Of a DNA stretch of 64,000 bases, positions 55,701-64,000 are shown piece after piece. Where the stretch lies: contig JAVLUZ010000737.1 of assembly GCA_036768485.1 (NCBI GenBank), positions 124,001 through 188,000 on the forward strand. Reading direction: 5' to 3'. The stretch comes from Mermis nigrescens (lineage: Eukaryota > Nematoda > Enoplea > Mermithida > Mermithidae). Position 1 is the first letter of the stretch. Every line of letters starts with the position of its first letter. The notes under the pieces were generated by a model. The model had not been told where the DNA came from, did not search any database, and saw nothing but the letters and a program-made list of their open reading frames with translations. Position numbers and translations under genes: made by a program.

Positions 55701-58700
55701 ATTGGTGGAACTCGCCGGAAATGAGCTTGAATAAATATATACGAAAGCTGCAGTAGGTGCCTACTTAAAAATACGACTCATATATGTTGATAATTGCTGT
55801 ACTTATTTGTAATAGTACACGTATGTACCTACTAGTCTTTTTCGTCAGCATGCCCTGCTTCAGAATCGTTTTAAGCTCGTTTATGGTCATTTTTAAAAAC
55901 TACTTAGCAATGCAGAAAAATTTGATATACATATAGCTTAGTGCATATGAGAATATAAATCTTCGAATAAGGTGTTAAATGTTTAAACGTTTGAAATAAA
56001 ATTTTCTGATTCACTTTTGGTCATTTCAACGATGTTAATTATTATTATCTGCCACCCGCTACTTTATCATGAGAATTTCAGCGGTTGCGGGTGCCAAAAA
56101 AGGAGCGGGTAATAGTGGGTGTGTGAATATCCGCTGCATTCCTAAAGAAAGCATTTTTATATTTATAAATTATTCTATTGAATTTACTTCGCCGATTTTC
56201 TGTGAGCTGAGACAGCTTCACGACCTTTGAAGCCATGTTTTGCCAGCATTTTTTGATTTGTTGCCACGAGCGTTTTACAGTCGATTGAGCGTTTATTTCG
56301 TTAGCAATCTTGAAAAATTACACTTATAATTTTTATCGGCATTTAAATTTTATTCAGTATTAAATCTAACTTTTTGCCAAGCACCGACTTTCCTTTTCAT
56401 CGATTCAGCTTTCATGTCTTTTGTAAATAAGTCGGCTTCATTAGCTTCAACCAATTCCAAAAGTAACATTCGATCTCTGTCCGTCAACGCTGTCAGTTTA
56501 TTTGTTGACATTATTCAACGAACACCAACAAAGCAAAAGAACTCTAACAACCACACCACAAGCAAGCCAAAGACAGCGAGCGACCAAGTAAACAAAGTCA
56601 TTTCAATACAACCCATTGATGCAGTTTAAACATCGACGCCGACTTTGGCGCTCCAAAGTTGACTTTGCAAACTCCAAAGTTGACTTGGAAAAGTCAAAGT
56701 CAAAGCTCGTGTTGTGAAACTCGTTTTTGAAGTCGACTTTTCTAAGATGACTTTAGCGAGAAAAGTTGGCTTTATGCGGCCAAAGTAGACTTTGCCAAAG
56801 ACGCTATTGTGAAACTGGCCCCTGAACTTTCAATTTTTTCGGTTTCACAAAGCGACTTCAGCCTCAAAGTAGAGTTTGCATCTAAAGTCGACTTAAAAAA
56901 CGACATTTTTTAAAGACAGGTCGGACCGCTCTTTGGAACCAAAGTCAGAGTTTATTTTGTATGTTTTTCATGGCTTCCTCATTGTGAAAATAGAATTTAT
57001 TGTAGATTCGACTGATTATGAAGGAATAGTTTCCGAAAAATGAGCTTGCTAAGCGAGAGTTGTAAACTAAGAGGTTGTAAACTAATTTTTTTGTAACTAA
57101 ACTAAGTTGTAAACTAAGTTGTAAACTTTAAGCTCCTCTTAGTTTACAACTCTCGCTTAGCAAGCTCATTCTTAGAATTTATTGTGATACACATTTTCCA
57201 AAGTCACTTCATTTCAGATTAACGATTTTCAGAGTGATAGGATCTTGAGCGCATTTCTTACTTAGTATTGTTAATCAGCAACTTTGTTGCGCTTTCGCTT
57301 TCTTCATGCAATTTGGAGTAAAAAAGGGAAAGGAAGGGTGGCGGTCCTAAATTGGTGAATGGTGACCCTCTATTTCGGGATATGTTTTCTGGAGCACAGA
57401 ATGAAGTGCATTTTCTGACGTTTCCGATCATGCTCTATCCATTTAGCTCATAAAATTTTAACTTTTCAAAAAAATTTATTTTCTCTAAATATGCTATGAA
57501 AATTGACGTGTTTTTGCCGCGCCTGGGCATAAATTATGGAAAACAACGATCCTAGGGCGCTAAGCGTCGAAAATTTTGATATTTTTCGATGAAAAGATAC
57601 CCATTTCCATTATTTTTCCATGCGTATGCATTTTTTACCTTTTCAACATTATTTTTGGGCGAAGGGGGCGACCGACTTCCCTCCCCCGCGCTCCCTGCGT
57701 ACGCCCATGCCGCTTCAAAATTTTGGGACATGATTCGTCGGCAGACAAGCACAGCATGGAAATTCTGGGGAGAGTGAATTTATAAAGTGCATTTTTAGGC
57801 CCAAAAATGGTAGGCACACGTCAAAAACATCGTTTTTGGTCGTTTCTGACTATGCTCTATCTTTCTTAAGCATAAAAACATTACAACAATTTCAAAAAAA
57901 GAAAAAAGTTCGACAAATTTAACAAAATATAGTCAAAACATGAGTATATGGCGCGAAGCACTGAAATTGACACGTTTGAGCAAATAGATAGCTAAAAACG
58001 CTTAGAAAGGTGCCTTTTCTACGAATTTTCAGAAAATTTTGGGAATCTTTTGCAAAATCGCAAATTCTGGGTGGGTGAAAAAATTTCTGGGGGAAGGGGG
58101 TGAAAATTGTGGGGGTTGCATTCTGAAACCCCCACCATACCATGTATGGTTGCCAGCCAGTTCTATTTTTTGACCAAAAATGTCACAAAGACGCCTAAGA
58201 ATGACCTAAAATTCAACTTTTTGCCCAAAACTGAGGAAGATAAGAAATTTTGGCTATTGAATAAAACTCACAATGATTGGAGGATTCCTTATTTCATAAT
58301 TATTAAATTTATGATCCTGCTGCAAATGTGTGTGACGTGTTCTTAAAGGTTTGGTGCGCAATGTCTTACGATGACTCATCTACGTAATAATAAATGTTAC
58401 AATGTTTGTTTCAAAATCAAAGTCAATAATCGTAAAAACGTTCACTCAATAAACATCCAAGACATTTGCGAAGCGGAAAAAGAATACTCCTAAGCACACC
58501 TGGGCGTGGGGGGTTCGGGGGTATGCAACCCCACCGAGAAACCAAAATACCTCATCCCCAGAAATCAAAATACCCTCCCCAGAATTCAATTTTTGAAATT
58601 TTTTTTCGTTTTTTCCGCAATTTTTTGATGCCAAGGGATAGTTCTCGATGAGAAACGTCGAAAAATGGATTTTTTCGCCATGCCACCAATTTTTAAGGCC

Positions 58701-61700
58701 ATTTTTGACCTTCAAAAAGATCTTGCTTCCCCCCAGAATTTTCTTGCTACCCACGTATGCTCCTAAGTGACCTGACGTATCCTCGATCTAGATTAGGGAA
58801 TTTGCATATTGTATCTGCCGAAATGACGAAGGGCACACATTATTATGCGGTCTTTTGCTCATTATTTCAGCTAGAATAGCGCCTATTTAGATATATTACT
58901 ATATTGAGTACCAACTTCTCAACTTTCAGCTTAAACTTCCCACTTATTTGAATAACAAATTTCATCATTTAAACTCATTTCAGCAAAACATAACTCAAGC
59001 TTGTTAATCTACATAAAGTGGTTGAGCTAAAAAAATTTATTACGCAGGAGTATATTTTTTGAACTGCCAAAGACAACTTTGTAAGCTACAAAGTTGACTT
59101 TAAAAAGTTGGAGTCAAAGTTCGTGTTGTGAAACCCGTTTCTAAAGTCGACTTTTCTAAGATGACTTTTGCGAGAAAAGTCGGATTTAAGCGACCGAAGT
59201 CGACTTTGCGAAAGTACGCGATTGTGAAACCGGCCCATTCTGGAGCTTGCTATGATAGAAAAGTTACCTGTGCGAATTTATGTGGCGACAAACTGTGAAA
59301 TCCGATGAACGCAAATTTGATAAAATTTAAAAGGGATTGCGTTATTTATGCCGGCACCAAAATTTAGTTTGTTGCTTACGACATTATTAAATGCGTAGCT
59401 ACATTTGTAAGTAATACCTAAAAAATTTGCATAAGTAATAATTCGCATAATTTGACTTGTCGGCCGGGTGGTGAGAAGCCGAATTACAAGTCTGAAGTTA
59501 TTGAGTCGAATCTGATCGAATCCAAACAATTCATTCGGAGCAAAGTTTAAAAAACGGTGGGGGCCTTCTAGAAAAGGTCCCGAACTTTATGGAAAGTCGC
59601 GAACGTGAAAAAGTTTCTGAGGGGAGATTGAAACCCCCAAACCGCCCCCAAAATCATGTTTGTTCGAGCTGTACAGAATTTTCGCATCAAGGTAAATTAG
59701 CCGGCTATGAAGCATTAAGAAAGTCGTGCCCTGGTCAGTTTTGGTCCTCGGAGCAATTTACCAGAAGCATCGCATGGCTCAGCGAAAAATTGTCCGCGGA
59801 TGACATCTTGAATCCGATCGCTGACGAAATATTCTGTTCGGCTGATTGTGATGATATTGAATTGGGCACCAAGGACGAATTTTTGAATTCCGCTAAGGAA
59901 AAAGCCCGAAAATTCAGTTTCGATGGATTTCACTACGATCGATCCATCTTCGATTCGCTGGCCGATAAGATGCCGGATTGGATGTTGCAAGAATACGCTC
60001 GGGGCTCACTATCGGCAATGCTTTTGTGCGGTATAATCGGTGAGTAAAAAGCCGGATTTTATCTCGACAGTGTGTAATTTTTAATTTTGGTGGTTATTTT
60101 AATCATTTTAATTTTGAGCAATTTTAATCGATAATTGTTTTATGGGGCACGCAAGAGCACGATTGGTCATTAGCTTGTCTGTCTTTGATTTTCCGCATTT
60201 ATATTTACATGAAAGGCACGTAGCTGGGGAAACTGTGCCACCGGTTCTCCAAAAATTTGGGCAGTAGACCGGGTCCTCTGAAGGGAGAAATTAATAATTC
60301 TCGTAGCGCATCTGAAGCAACGGTGAGAGAAGTACCAAATCATGAGTAAGAGCCAAATTTTTCGGAATGTGTAAATTTTGTCTCTACCCTATAAGTTCGA
60401 AACAGTGGAACAAGCCAAATTTTCCAGCGCCTTGTTTCAAAAGATTAATTTTTGTATTGTTTTTCTTCGCAATGCACCCGGAAATGGAGTAAGACGACGA
60501 AGTTTTTTAATTCTTCAATTAAGCTCTAATTGAATGTTGAGAAACTATTTAAGCAACTGTTTTAAATGACAGATTTTTTTATATATGTGAGTGAGAAGTC
60601 AAATTAAAATTTTATAATTTTCCGTACATTTTTATTCTCCGTTACAGAACAGAACTCGCTAACAAAACACTTACAAAGACAAGAACTCGCTAAGAAAACA
60701 CAAAACAATATTATTGTTCTTGTCCATCTCCTGATAGCAGTGGAGAATAAAGCAGGCAGGTTGCAATCAGCCTTTAAGTGGGAGGGGGTCCGCCGGAGAG
60801 CTTTCTTGACCAAAATAACCTCAAAATGGGTGTCAATGCTTAATGTATCCCAAAACCTATGTTAATTCACGGCTTCTGGTTATTTCCAAGCACTTTTATA
60901 GAATCTTTAAGATTTCAATCCATTTTTGACCTTCATTTTGTCTTATTTTTTCCGAGAATTTACATGCAACGGCTCGAAATTTAGGGAGGAGGTCCCCGGT
61001 CATTTTTAGAAGGAGAGGGTAGATGAATTCAAATTTTTGGCCAAAAAAAAACCTAAAAACGGCCAAAAAATATAATTTTTTCCAAGAATGAGGATCGAAC
61101 ATTTTCTGGCTTTGCGGGAATGACAGCCAACTTTGAGTGGGGGGTCTCCCTCTTACATGCATGCTTCATAGCACGCCACGTGCATGGCTAAACCTGGTTT
61201 TAAGCGCCTGTTGAATTGACGTTCATTGGCACAGGAAATTTCGCGAAATGAAGAATGGATACATAATATTAAAATGAATTTTGAACATCGTTGAGCATAA
61301 TATTATTCCAATGATCCGCACTAGATATCACGTTTCTTCACCAATAAATTGTCTATATGCAACGAAAAGTTTGGGGCTCGCACGTAGAATGGAGCGAAAC
61401 GGTGATTTTTAACCAGGGGCAGATTTTGGGGGGCGGGGGGAAGGGCGGCCGCCCCCATTGGCCCAAAATAGTGCGCAAAATTAAGCATTTTTGAGCGATT
61501 TTTAGCGATTTTTGAGTTAAAACGGCTAATTTTTCCGCTCAAGTCAGGGTTCCGCCCCCTTCTTAGGGGTACCGCCTCCCCCTTAGGAAAATCCTGGATC
61601 CGCCACTGTTTTTAACATTTTTTCCATCAAAATTTTTAAATTTTCGGCGCAAAAGTCGTTCAGAGATTCATCTTTTCGCTCCAAAAAGTGCTTTTCTGCT

Positions 61701-63260
61701 AGAATTGTGCAATAATTTTTCTTGTTTTGTACCGTTATTGAACCTAGCTCTCCTTTATGTTATATACCGGGATCGATGGCATTTAATTAGATTTCCATGT
61801 TAAAGCAGTTTTTCTGCATAAAATTTTTATCATCGCAAAATTTTTCGGAAAAATATCAATTTGCCAGGAATATGATTTTGTGGTAAACGAGTAAAAATTG
61901 CAAATGACGTAGTGTCGCGCGCAAATAGCGAATTTTCTAGGCTATTTTAGACTCCCTCGAGAAAAGTTTCGATTTTGCACCGTACGACATGAAAATTTTA
62001 GGGGGAATTTTGTCCAAAAATGCTTGTTTTTGGGCCTGAAAACATTACATATATGTCAAAAATACTGATTTTAATGTTTTCGACAATGCACTTTCGTTCT
62101 CGAACATAAAAACATAAAAACTGTTGAACAAAATCAAGTAAATCTGACTGAAACTAGGTCAAAAGATGACTATTTGGCGCAAAGCGTCGAAAAAAATTAA
62201 TACGTTGAGCTAAAAGATCGCTAGCAAGATTAAAACAGCACATTTACTAAGGTATATGGAAAATTGAAAAGTGCTGGAGAGGAGCTCAGAAGCTTTTTAC
62301 GATTGTCAGCTGCTTACATTACATGCAGTAACCAAATTGTGGGGTTCGATCCGATGAGCGATAATTACTGAAAGTAGCGTCAGAAATTTAATTACGTGGG
62401 TCTGTCAATTTTGGGGATTCCTTCAAATTTTCTGGCAGGTCCGGACCCGACCGCACTTGGGCGTATGGAGAGGTCTAGGCCAGGCGTCATGCCCGGAAAT
62501 CCGGCGAACCCCCCGAATCGAAGAGCCCGAAGGATTGAATTTTTAGTGCTATTTTTGACGATTTTTCCTCATCAGACCCCTCTCCAAAATTTGTCTGCTG
62601 CGTTGCTAACTGACCCCCTATATCCATGTGTGGTCAGCAGTCATACTGAAGATCAAACCCTCCCTCACACTAACTCTTCTCTTTACCGCAACTCTTTACT
62701 AACCTATTGGATTTATCTTTCGATTAATCTAAAAGGCTATTTTAGAGCATCAAGTTTGGTTCCCTATTTTGTCCGACGATTTAACTAAAAGGCAATGCGC
62801 TTTCATGACGGCGTTCAATATTCGAAAATTTGTTTATGGGATCTGCATGAAAAAAGAATGCTGTGAAAATGGACAAGTAATTGTCCGAGAAACTATGCGT
62901 TGCGGCCTAAATTATGCCGAACGTCGCATTATCCTTACTCCGAATGTAGTGGCCGACTATCCGGCTCTGAATGAAATCGCTGATTTGGCCAAAAGTGCCA
63001 AAATTCGATTGTTCACCGAAGGACTTGGCTTGAAGGCAAATTTTTTGAAAACAGCGTTGGATCGATTCGAATTTTTTTGCACTTTTTTCTTTACGTCACT
63101 AAATTCTGGAAAGAAAACGTCCGCGTGGAATTGAAACACGGAACGGAAGCACTGTTGTTTTGTCTCTACGCTTTATTGTCGAAGTTTTGTCAGAATTTGC
63201 AGTGGACTACGTCGAAATATTACATTGAGGACCCTGACGTTAGACGGGAAATATATGAAA
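46411..63260 (+). CDS. ASTE1: Asteroid/ASTE1-like protein, copy B (exons 1-4; 3' end beyond the window; frameshift in exon 4)
   Basis: Exons are 46411-46714, 49402-49839, 59677-60039 and 62746-63260, all bounded by GT/AG and all phase 1, at the same protein positions as copy A. Introns are 2.7, 9.8 and 2.7 kb. The N terminus starts MGVRGLARFLCRENSHLF and has VDGLNVAIDI. In exon 2 the NEYHGHIVHLANEK stretch keeps the first Glu, but the later motif reads SRNSVFFLLD, so the Asp still present in copy A is lost. Exon 4 is 515 nt instead of 510 in A, which breaks the frame near 63077. The fifth exon, expected after 63261, is not in the window. The gene may be a pseudogene, or the shift may be an assembly error in a T-rich run. 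Confidence 0.75.
47265..47590 (+). repeat. 51-bp minisatellite (about 6 copies)
   Basis: The unit (GATAGGCAATGCTATAAGAT ...) is about 51 bp. Because this is a multiple of three, one frame stays open as a 17-residue repeat (YPVLQDRQCYKIG type). I regard that 102-codon frame as an artefact of the period. Confidence 0.8.
47660..48075 (+). repeat. About 47-bp A/T-rich minisatellite (about 8 copies)
   Basis: Units of AAACATCAAAAATATGG plus (GTTTGAYKAAAAAAATTTTCC) repeat with small indels. The minus-strand frame reads as a Phe-rich 'FFIKPIFLMFWDVLEN'-type repeat, which is not a protein. Confidence 0.8.
48509..48768 (+). mobile_element. F1 MITE, TSD GATGCACA
   Basis: A 260-bp copy runs from CATACGTGGGCAGC to CGCCCAGGTGTG, exact duplication GATGCACA at 48501-48508 and 48769-48776. 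It inserted into the end of an F2 copy (CATAGATGCACA|GTGTGGCC), which continues to about 49000. Confidence 0.93.
49402..49839 (+). CDS. ASTE1: ASTE1 copy B, exon 2
   Basis: The acceptor is TTTTTTTGTCAAATTTAG and the donor ATTG|GTAAGT is a near-perfect consensus (438 nt, phase 1 to 1). It encodes ALHLAKVFAHIAAEFQVETH, then CCPVLSRNSVFFLLDLKFGF and YFAVLFDTDYFPS. The acceptor context GTCAAATT(T/C)AG is nearly identical in copies A and B, so homology extends into the intron. Confidence 0.85.
49860..51636. other. Start of intron 2 of copy B, no gene recognised
   Basis: A plus-strand frame of 124 codons at 49953-50327 and an overlapping minus frame of 128 codons (49808-50194) have compositions like repeat translations. 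Neither has a recognisable domain. The only identifiable element is the degenerate F1 at 50575-50850. Confidence 0.4.
50575..50850 (-). mobile_element. Degenerate F1 MITE
   Basis: The CTCACGTGGGCATG left part, GATGCTAATGGATAGTGCTC core and TCTGCCCACCAGAGG right part identify it. The flanks do not show a target duplication. Confidence 0.65.
51637..52415. mobile_element. TIR element, GGGGCSGTTTCTGAATGAGGG ends, TTAGCCC-rich
   Basis: Left GGGGCGGTTTCTGAATGAGG and right CCTCATTTAGAAACTGGCCCC are inverted repeats. Subterminal (GGGCTAACTTAGCCCC)-type palindromic motifs recur at 51680-51800 and 52230-52400. The GGGGCC(A/G)GTTTC end is shared with the elements at 53557-59236. No transposase seen. 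Confidence 0.7.
53557..54816. mobile_element. GGGGCCAGTTTCAC element A
   Basis: The left end GGGGCCAGTTTCACAATGCG and right end CGCTATTGTGAAACTGGCCCC are inverted. Both subterminal zones are rich in AAAGTCGACTTT, itself palindromic. The 1.0-kb centre has no coding capacity. Element B begins two bases after its right end. Confidence 0.75.
54884..56822. mobile_element. GGGGCCGGTTTCAC element C, nested in B
   Basis: Left GGGGCCGGTTTCACTATGGC and right GACGCTATTGTGAAACTGGCCCC are inverted. AAAGTCGACTTT motifs flank the centre. The interior includes two F2-like stretches (55265-55700) and a 71-codon plus-strand frame at 56414-56629 that I do not recognise. The insertion site in B shows no clear target duplication. 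Confidence 0.7.
57039..57170. repeat. Inverted repeat with 36-bp perfect arms
   Basis: 57039-57074 and 57135-57170 are exact reverse complements (AATGAGCTTGCTAAGCGAGA ... and mirror), separated by 60 bp containing shorter GTTGTAAACTAA repeats. It could be a very small fold-back element. Confidence 0.9.
58495..58759 (-). mobile_element. F1 MITE, TSD CTCCTAAG
   Basis: A 265-bp copy runs from CACACCTGGGCG to CCCACGTATG, exact duplication CTCCTAAG at 58487-58494 and 58760-58767. The homologous empty site in element A (AATTCCTAGGTGACTCGACG, about 54329) confirms it. Confidence 0.93.
59677..60039 (+). CDS. ASTE1: ASTE1 copy B, exon 3
   Basis: The acceptor GCTGTACAG is followed by two bases that complete the phase-1 codon. 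The exon ends ATCG|GTGAGT (363 nt). IAWLSEKLSADDILNPIADE and MPDWMLQEYARGSLSAMLL match copy A exon 3 and the ASTE1 family. It is 21 nt shorter than the exon in A because the acceptors differ. The open frame continues upstream of the acceptor (to 59589) and a short way past the donor, but those parts show no family similarity. Confidence 0.8.
61414..61608 (+). mobile_element. CAGTGGCGGATC-family MITE, TSD TTTTTAAC
   Basis: A 195-bp element with ends CAGGGGCAGATTTTGGGG / CCTGGATCCGCCACTG, exact duplication TTTTTAAC at 61406-61413 and 61609-61616. Intron 3 of copy B. The rest of this intron (60040-62745) is non-coding repeat debris. Confidence 0.85.
62746..63260 (+). pseudogene. ASTE1: ASTE1 copy B, exon 4, frameshifted
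   Basis: The acceptor GCTATTTTAG is at the place expected from copy A, and a GAAA|GTAACG donor lies at the matching end. The first part (TKRQCAFMTAFNIRKFVYGI to ALDRFEF) and the second part (HFFLYVTKFWKEN to YYIEDPDVRREIYES) both align with copy A but are in different frames. The shift lies in 63069-63090, where B has two more bases than A between TTC and the TTTTTTCTTTAC run. The rest of the exon is well conserved in the second frame, so the lesion is recent or is a sequencing/assembly error. Confidence 0.75.
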
Positions 63261-63453
63261 GTAACGGCAACTAGATAAATGAAACATTAAAAATTAAAAC
63301 TATAAATAGGCAGAAATCCCATTCTGGGGGTCTGGGTCAATTCGTATCATCCATTAGCATCATAAAATCGCAGGAAAACCTTAAAAAATTCGTAAATTCA
63401 ATTCTGAGGTATTTCGAACTTTGTTTGGATCCTCTTATTCTAGGGGTCCAAAG

Positions 63454-63966
63454 CATAGATGGGCGGCACCAAAATTCTGGGGGTGCAAGATTCTTCAAAG
63501 ATTAAAAAATGGCCTTAAAAGCGCACCTGGGCGTGGGGGTTCGGGGGAGGGGTGTGCACCTCCCCCTCGAGAAACCAAAATACTCTCCCAGAAATCAAAA
63601 TACCCCCCAGAATTCAATTTTTAAAATTTTTTTCCTTTTTTTTTCGCAATTTTTTGATGCCAATAGTTTTTGATGCCAATAATCAATGAGAAACGTCGAA
63701 AAATGGTGTTTTTTCGCCATACCACCACTTTTAAGGCCATTTGTTGACCTTTGAAAAATCTTGCACCCCCCACCCAGAATTTCTTGCTGCCCACGTATGC
63801 TTAAAAGGTAGTATGGCGAAAAACATCATTTTTCAACGTTTCTCATCGAGCACTATCCATTGGCATCAAAAAATTGCGAAAAAAATTCAAAAAATTGAAT
63901 TCTGGGGAAGTGGTATTTTGGTTTCTCGGGGGTGCATACCCCCAAACACCCCCACGCCCAGGTGTG
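63454..63966 (+). mobile_element. F1 MITE (outer), TSD GTCCAAAG/GTCTAAAG, with nested copy
   Basis: The outer copy begins CATAGATGGGCGGC and ends CGCCCAGGTGTG, flanking octamers 7 of 8 (63446-63453, 63967-63974). It is interrupted by an inner copy in the opposite orientation (63522-63799). It lies in what should be intron 4 of copy B. Confidence 0.88.
63522..63799 (-). mobile_element. F1 MITE (inner), TSD CTTAAAAG
   Basis: A 278-bp copy runs from CGCACCTGGGCG to CCCACGTATG, exact duplication CTTAAAAG at 63514-63521 and 63800-63807, inside the GGCCTTAAAA block of the outer copy. Confidence 0.9.
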
Positions 63967-64000
63967 GTCTAAAGTTCCCACAAGTCTTTATGCTCATGTG

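Larger units (their letters stand above)
54819..59236. mobile_element. GGGGCCGGTTTCAC element B, split by element C
   Basis: The left end GGGGCCGGTTTCACAATTTT and right end CGCGATTGTGAAACCGGCCC form inverted repeats. Element C occupies 54884-56822. Resumed B sequence (TTTTTTCGGTTTCACAAAGC at about 56833) matches the corresponding part of element A (53640), which shows the continuity. An F1 copy at 58495-58759 and a 36-bp-arm hairpin at 57039-57170 lie inside. No transposase frame recognised. Confidence 0.7.

Noticed and set aside
1..64000. A new defence, toxin or biosynthetic system
   Set aside because: No clustered unfamiliar genes are present. All longer frames outside the asteroid exons resolve into transposons, satellites or minisatellites.

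Overview
The window looks like AT-rich, repeat-saturated nuclear DNA from an invertebrate, probably an insect. The evidence is a multi-exon gene pair with GT-AG introns of 2.7-9.8 kb, a decayed Ty3/gypsy-like retroelement whose primer-binding site resembles those of insect elements, and a dense layer of hAT-like and other small DNA transposons. I cannot name the species. A hemipteran such as a scale insect is only a guess.

The only recognisable host genes are copies of asteroid/ASTE1, an XPG/FEN1-related nuclease-fold protein. Copy A lies on the minus strand. Its five exons run from 25693 down to 1280. Every intron is phase 1, and the splice model gives an unbroken 658-residue reading frame, close to the usual ASTE1 length. 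Copy B lies on the plus strand, head to head with A. Exons 1-4 occupy 46411-63260, and exon 5 would be beyond the window end. B carries a net +2 (or -1) frameshift in exon 4. A third, fragmentary copy (C, plus strand, about 30621-31160) keeps only the last exon, and a small transposon has inserted into its coding part. Several metal-binding acidic positions of the nuclease site are changed in A and B, some of them identically.

Layout: 1-25.7 kb is gene A with repeat-filled introns. These hold a satellite-like repeat built on a GTGTAAAGTTTACAC palindrome, a 1.96-kb hAT remnant with a second hAT-like element inserted inside its transposase, inverted minisatellite arrays and several TIR elements. 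25.7-46.4 kb is the spacer between the divergent genes. It holds copy C, another satellite block, a TRIM-like pair of LTRs, a four-deep transposon nest with a 64-bp-arm hairpin, a 0.77-kb fold-back element and the Ty3/gypsy gag-protease remnant. 46.4-63.3 kb is gene B, with a Helitron-like minisatellite element in intron 1 and a nested series of GGGGCC-ended elements in intron 2. The last part, to 64 kb, is another nested MITE pair.

The most abundant repeat (called F1 here) is a roughly 250-270-bp element ending CATACGTGGGCAGC / GCCCAGGTGTG. About 20 copies are scattered over both strands, and at least ten have exact 8-bp target duplications. They read through in all frames as short Gly/Pro-rich ORFs, which are not genes. 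No RNA genes or CRISPR arrays were seen. Outside the asteroid exons and the transposon remnants I see no convincing coding sequence.
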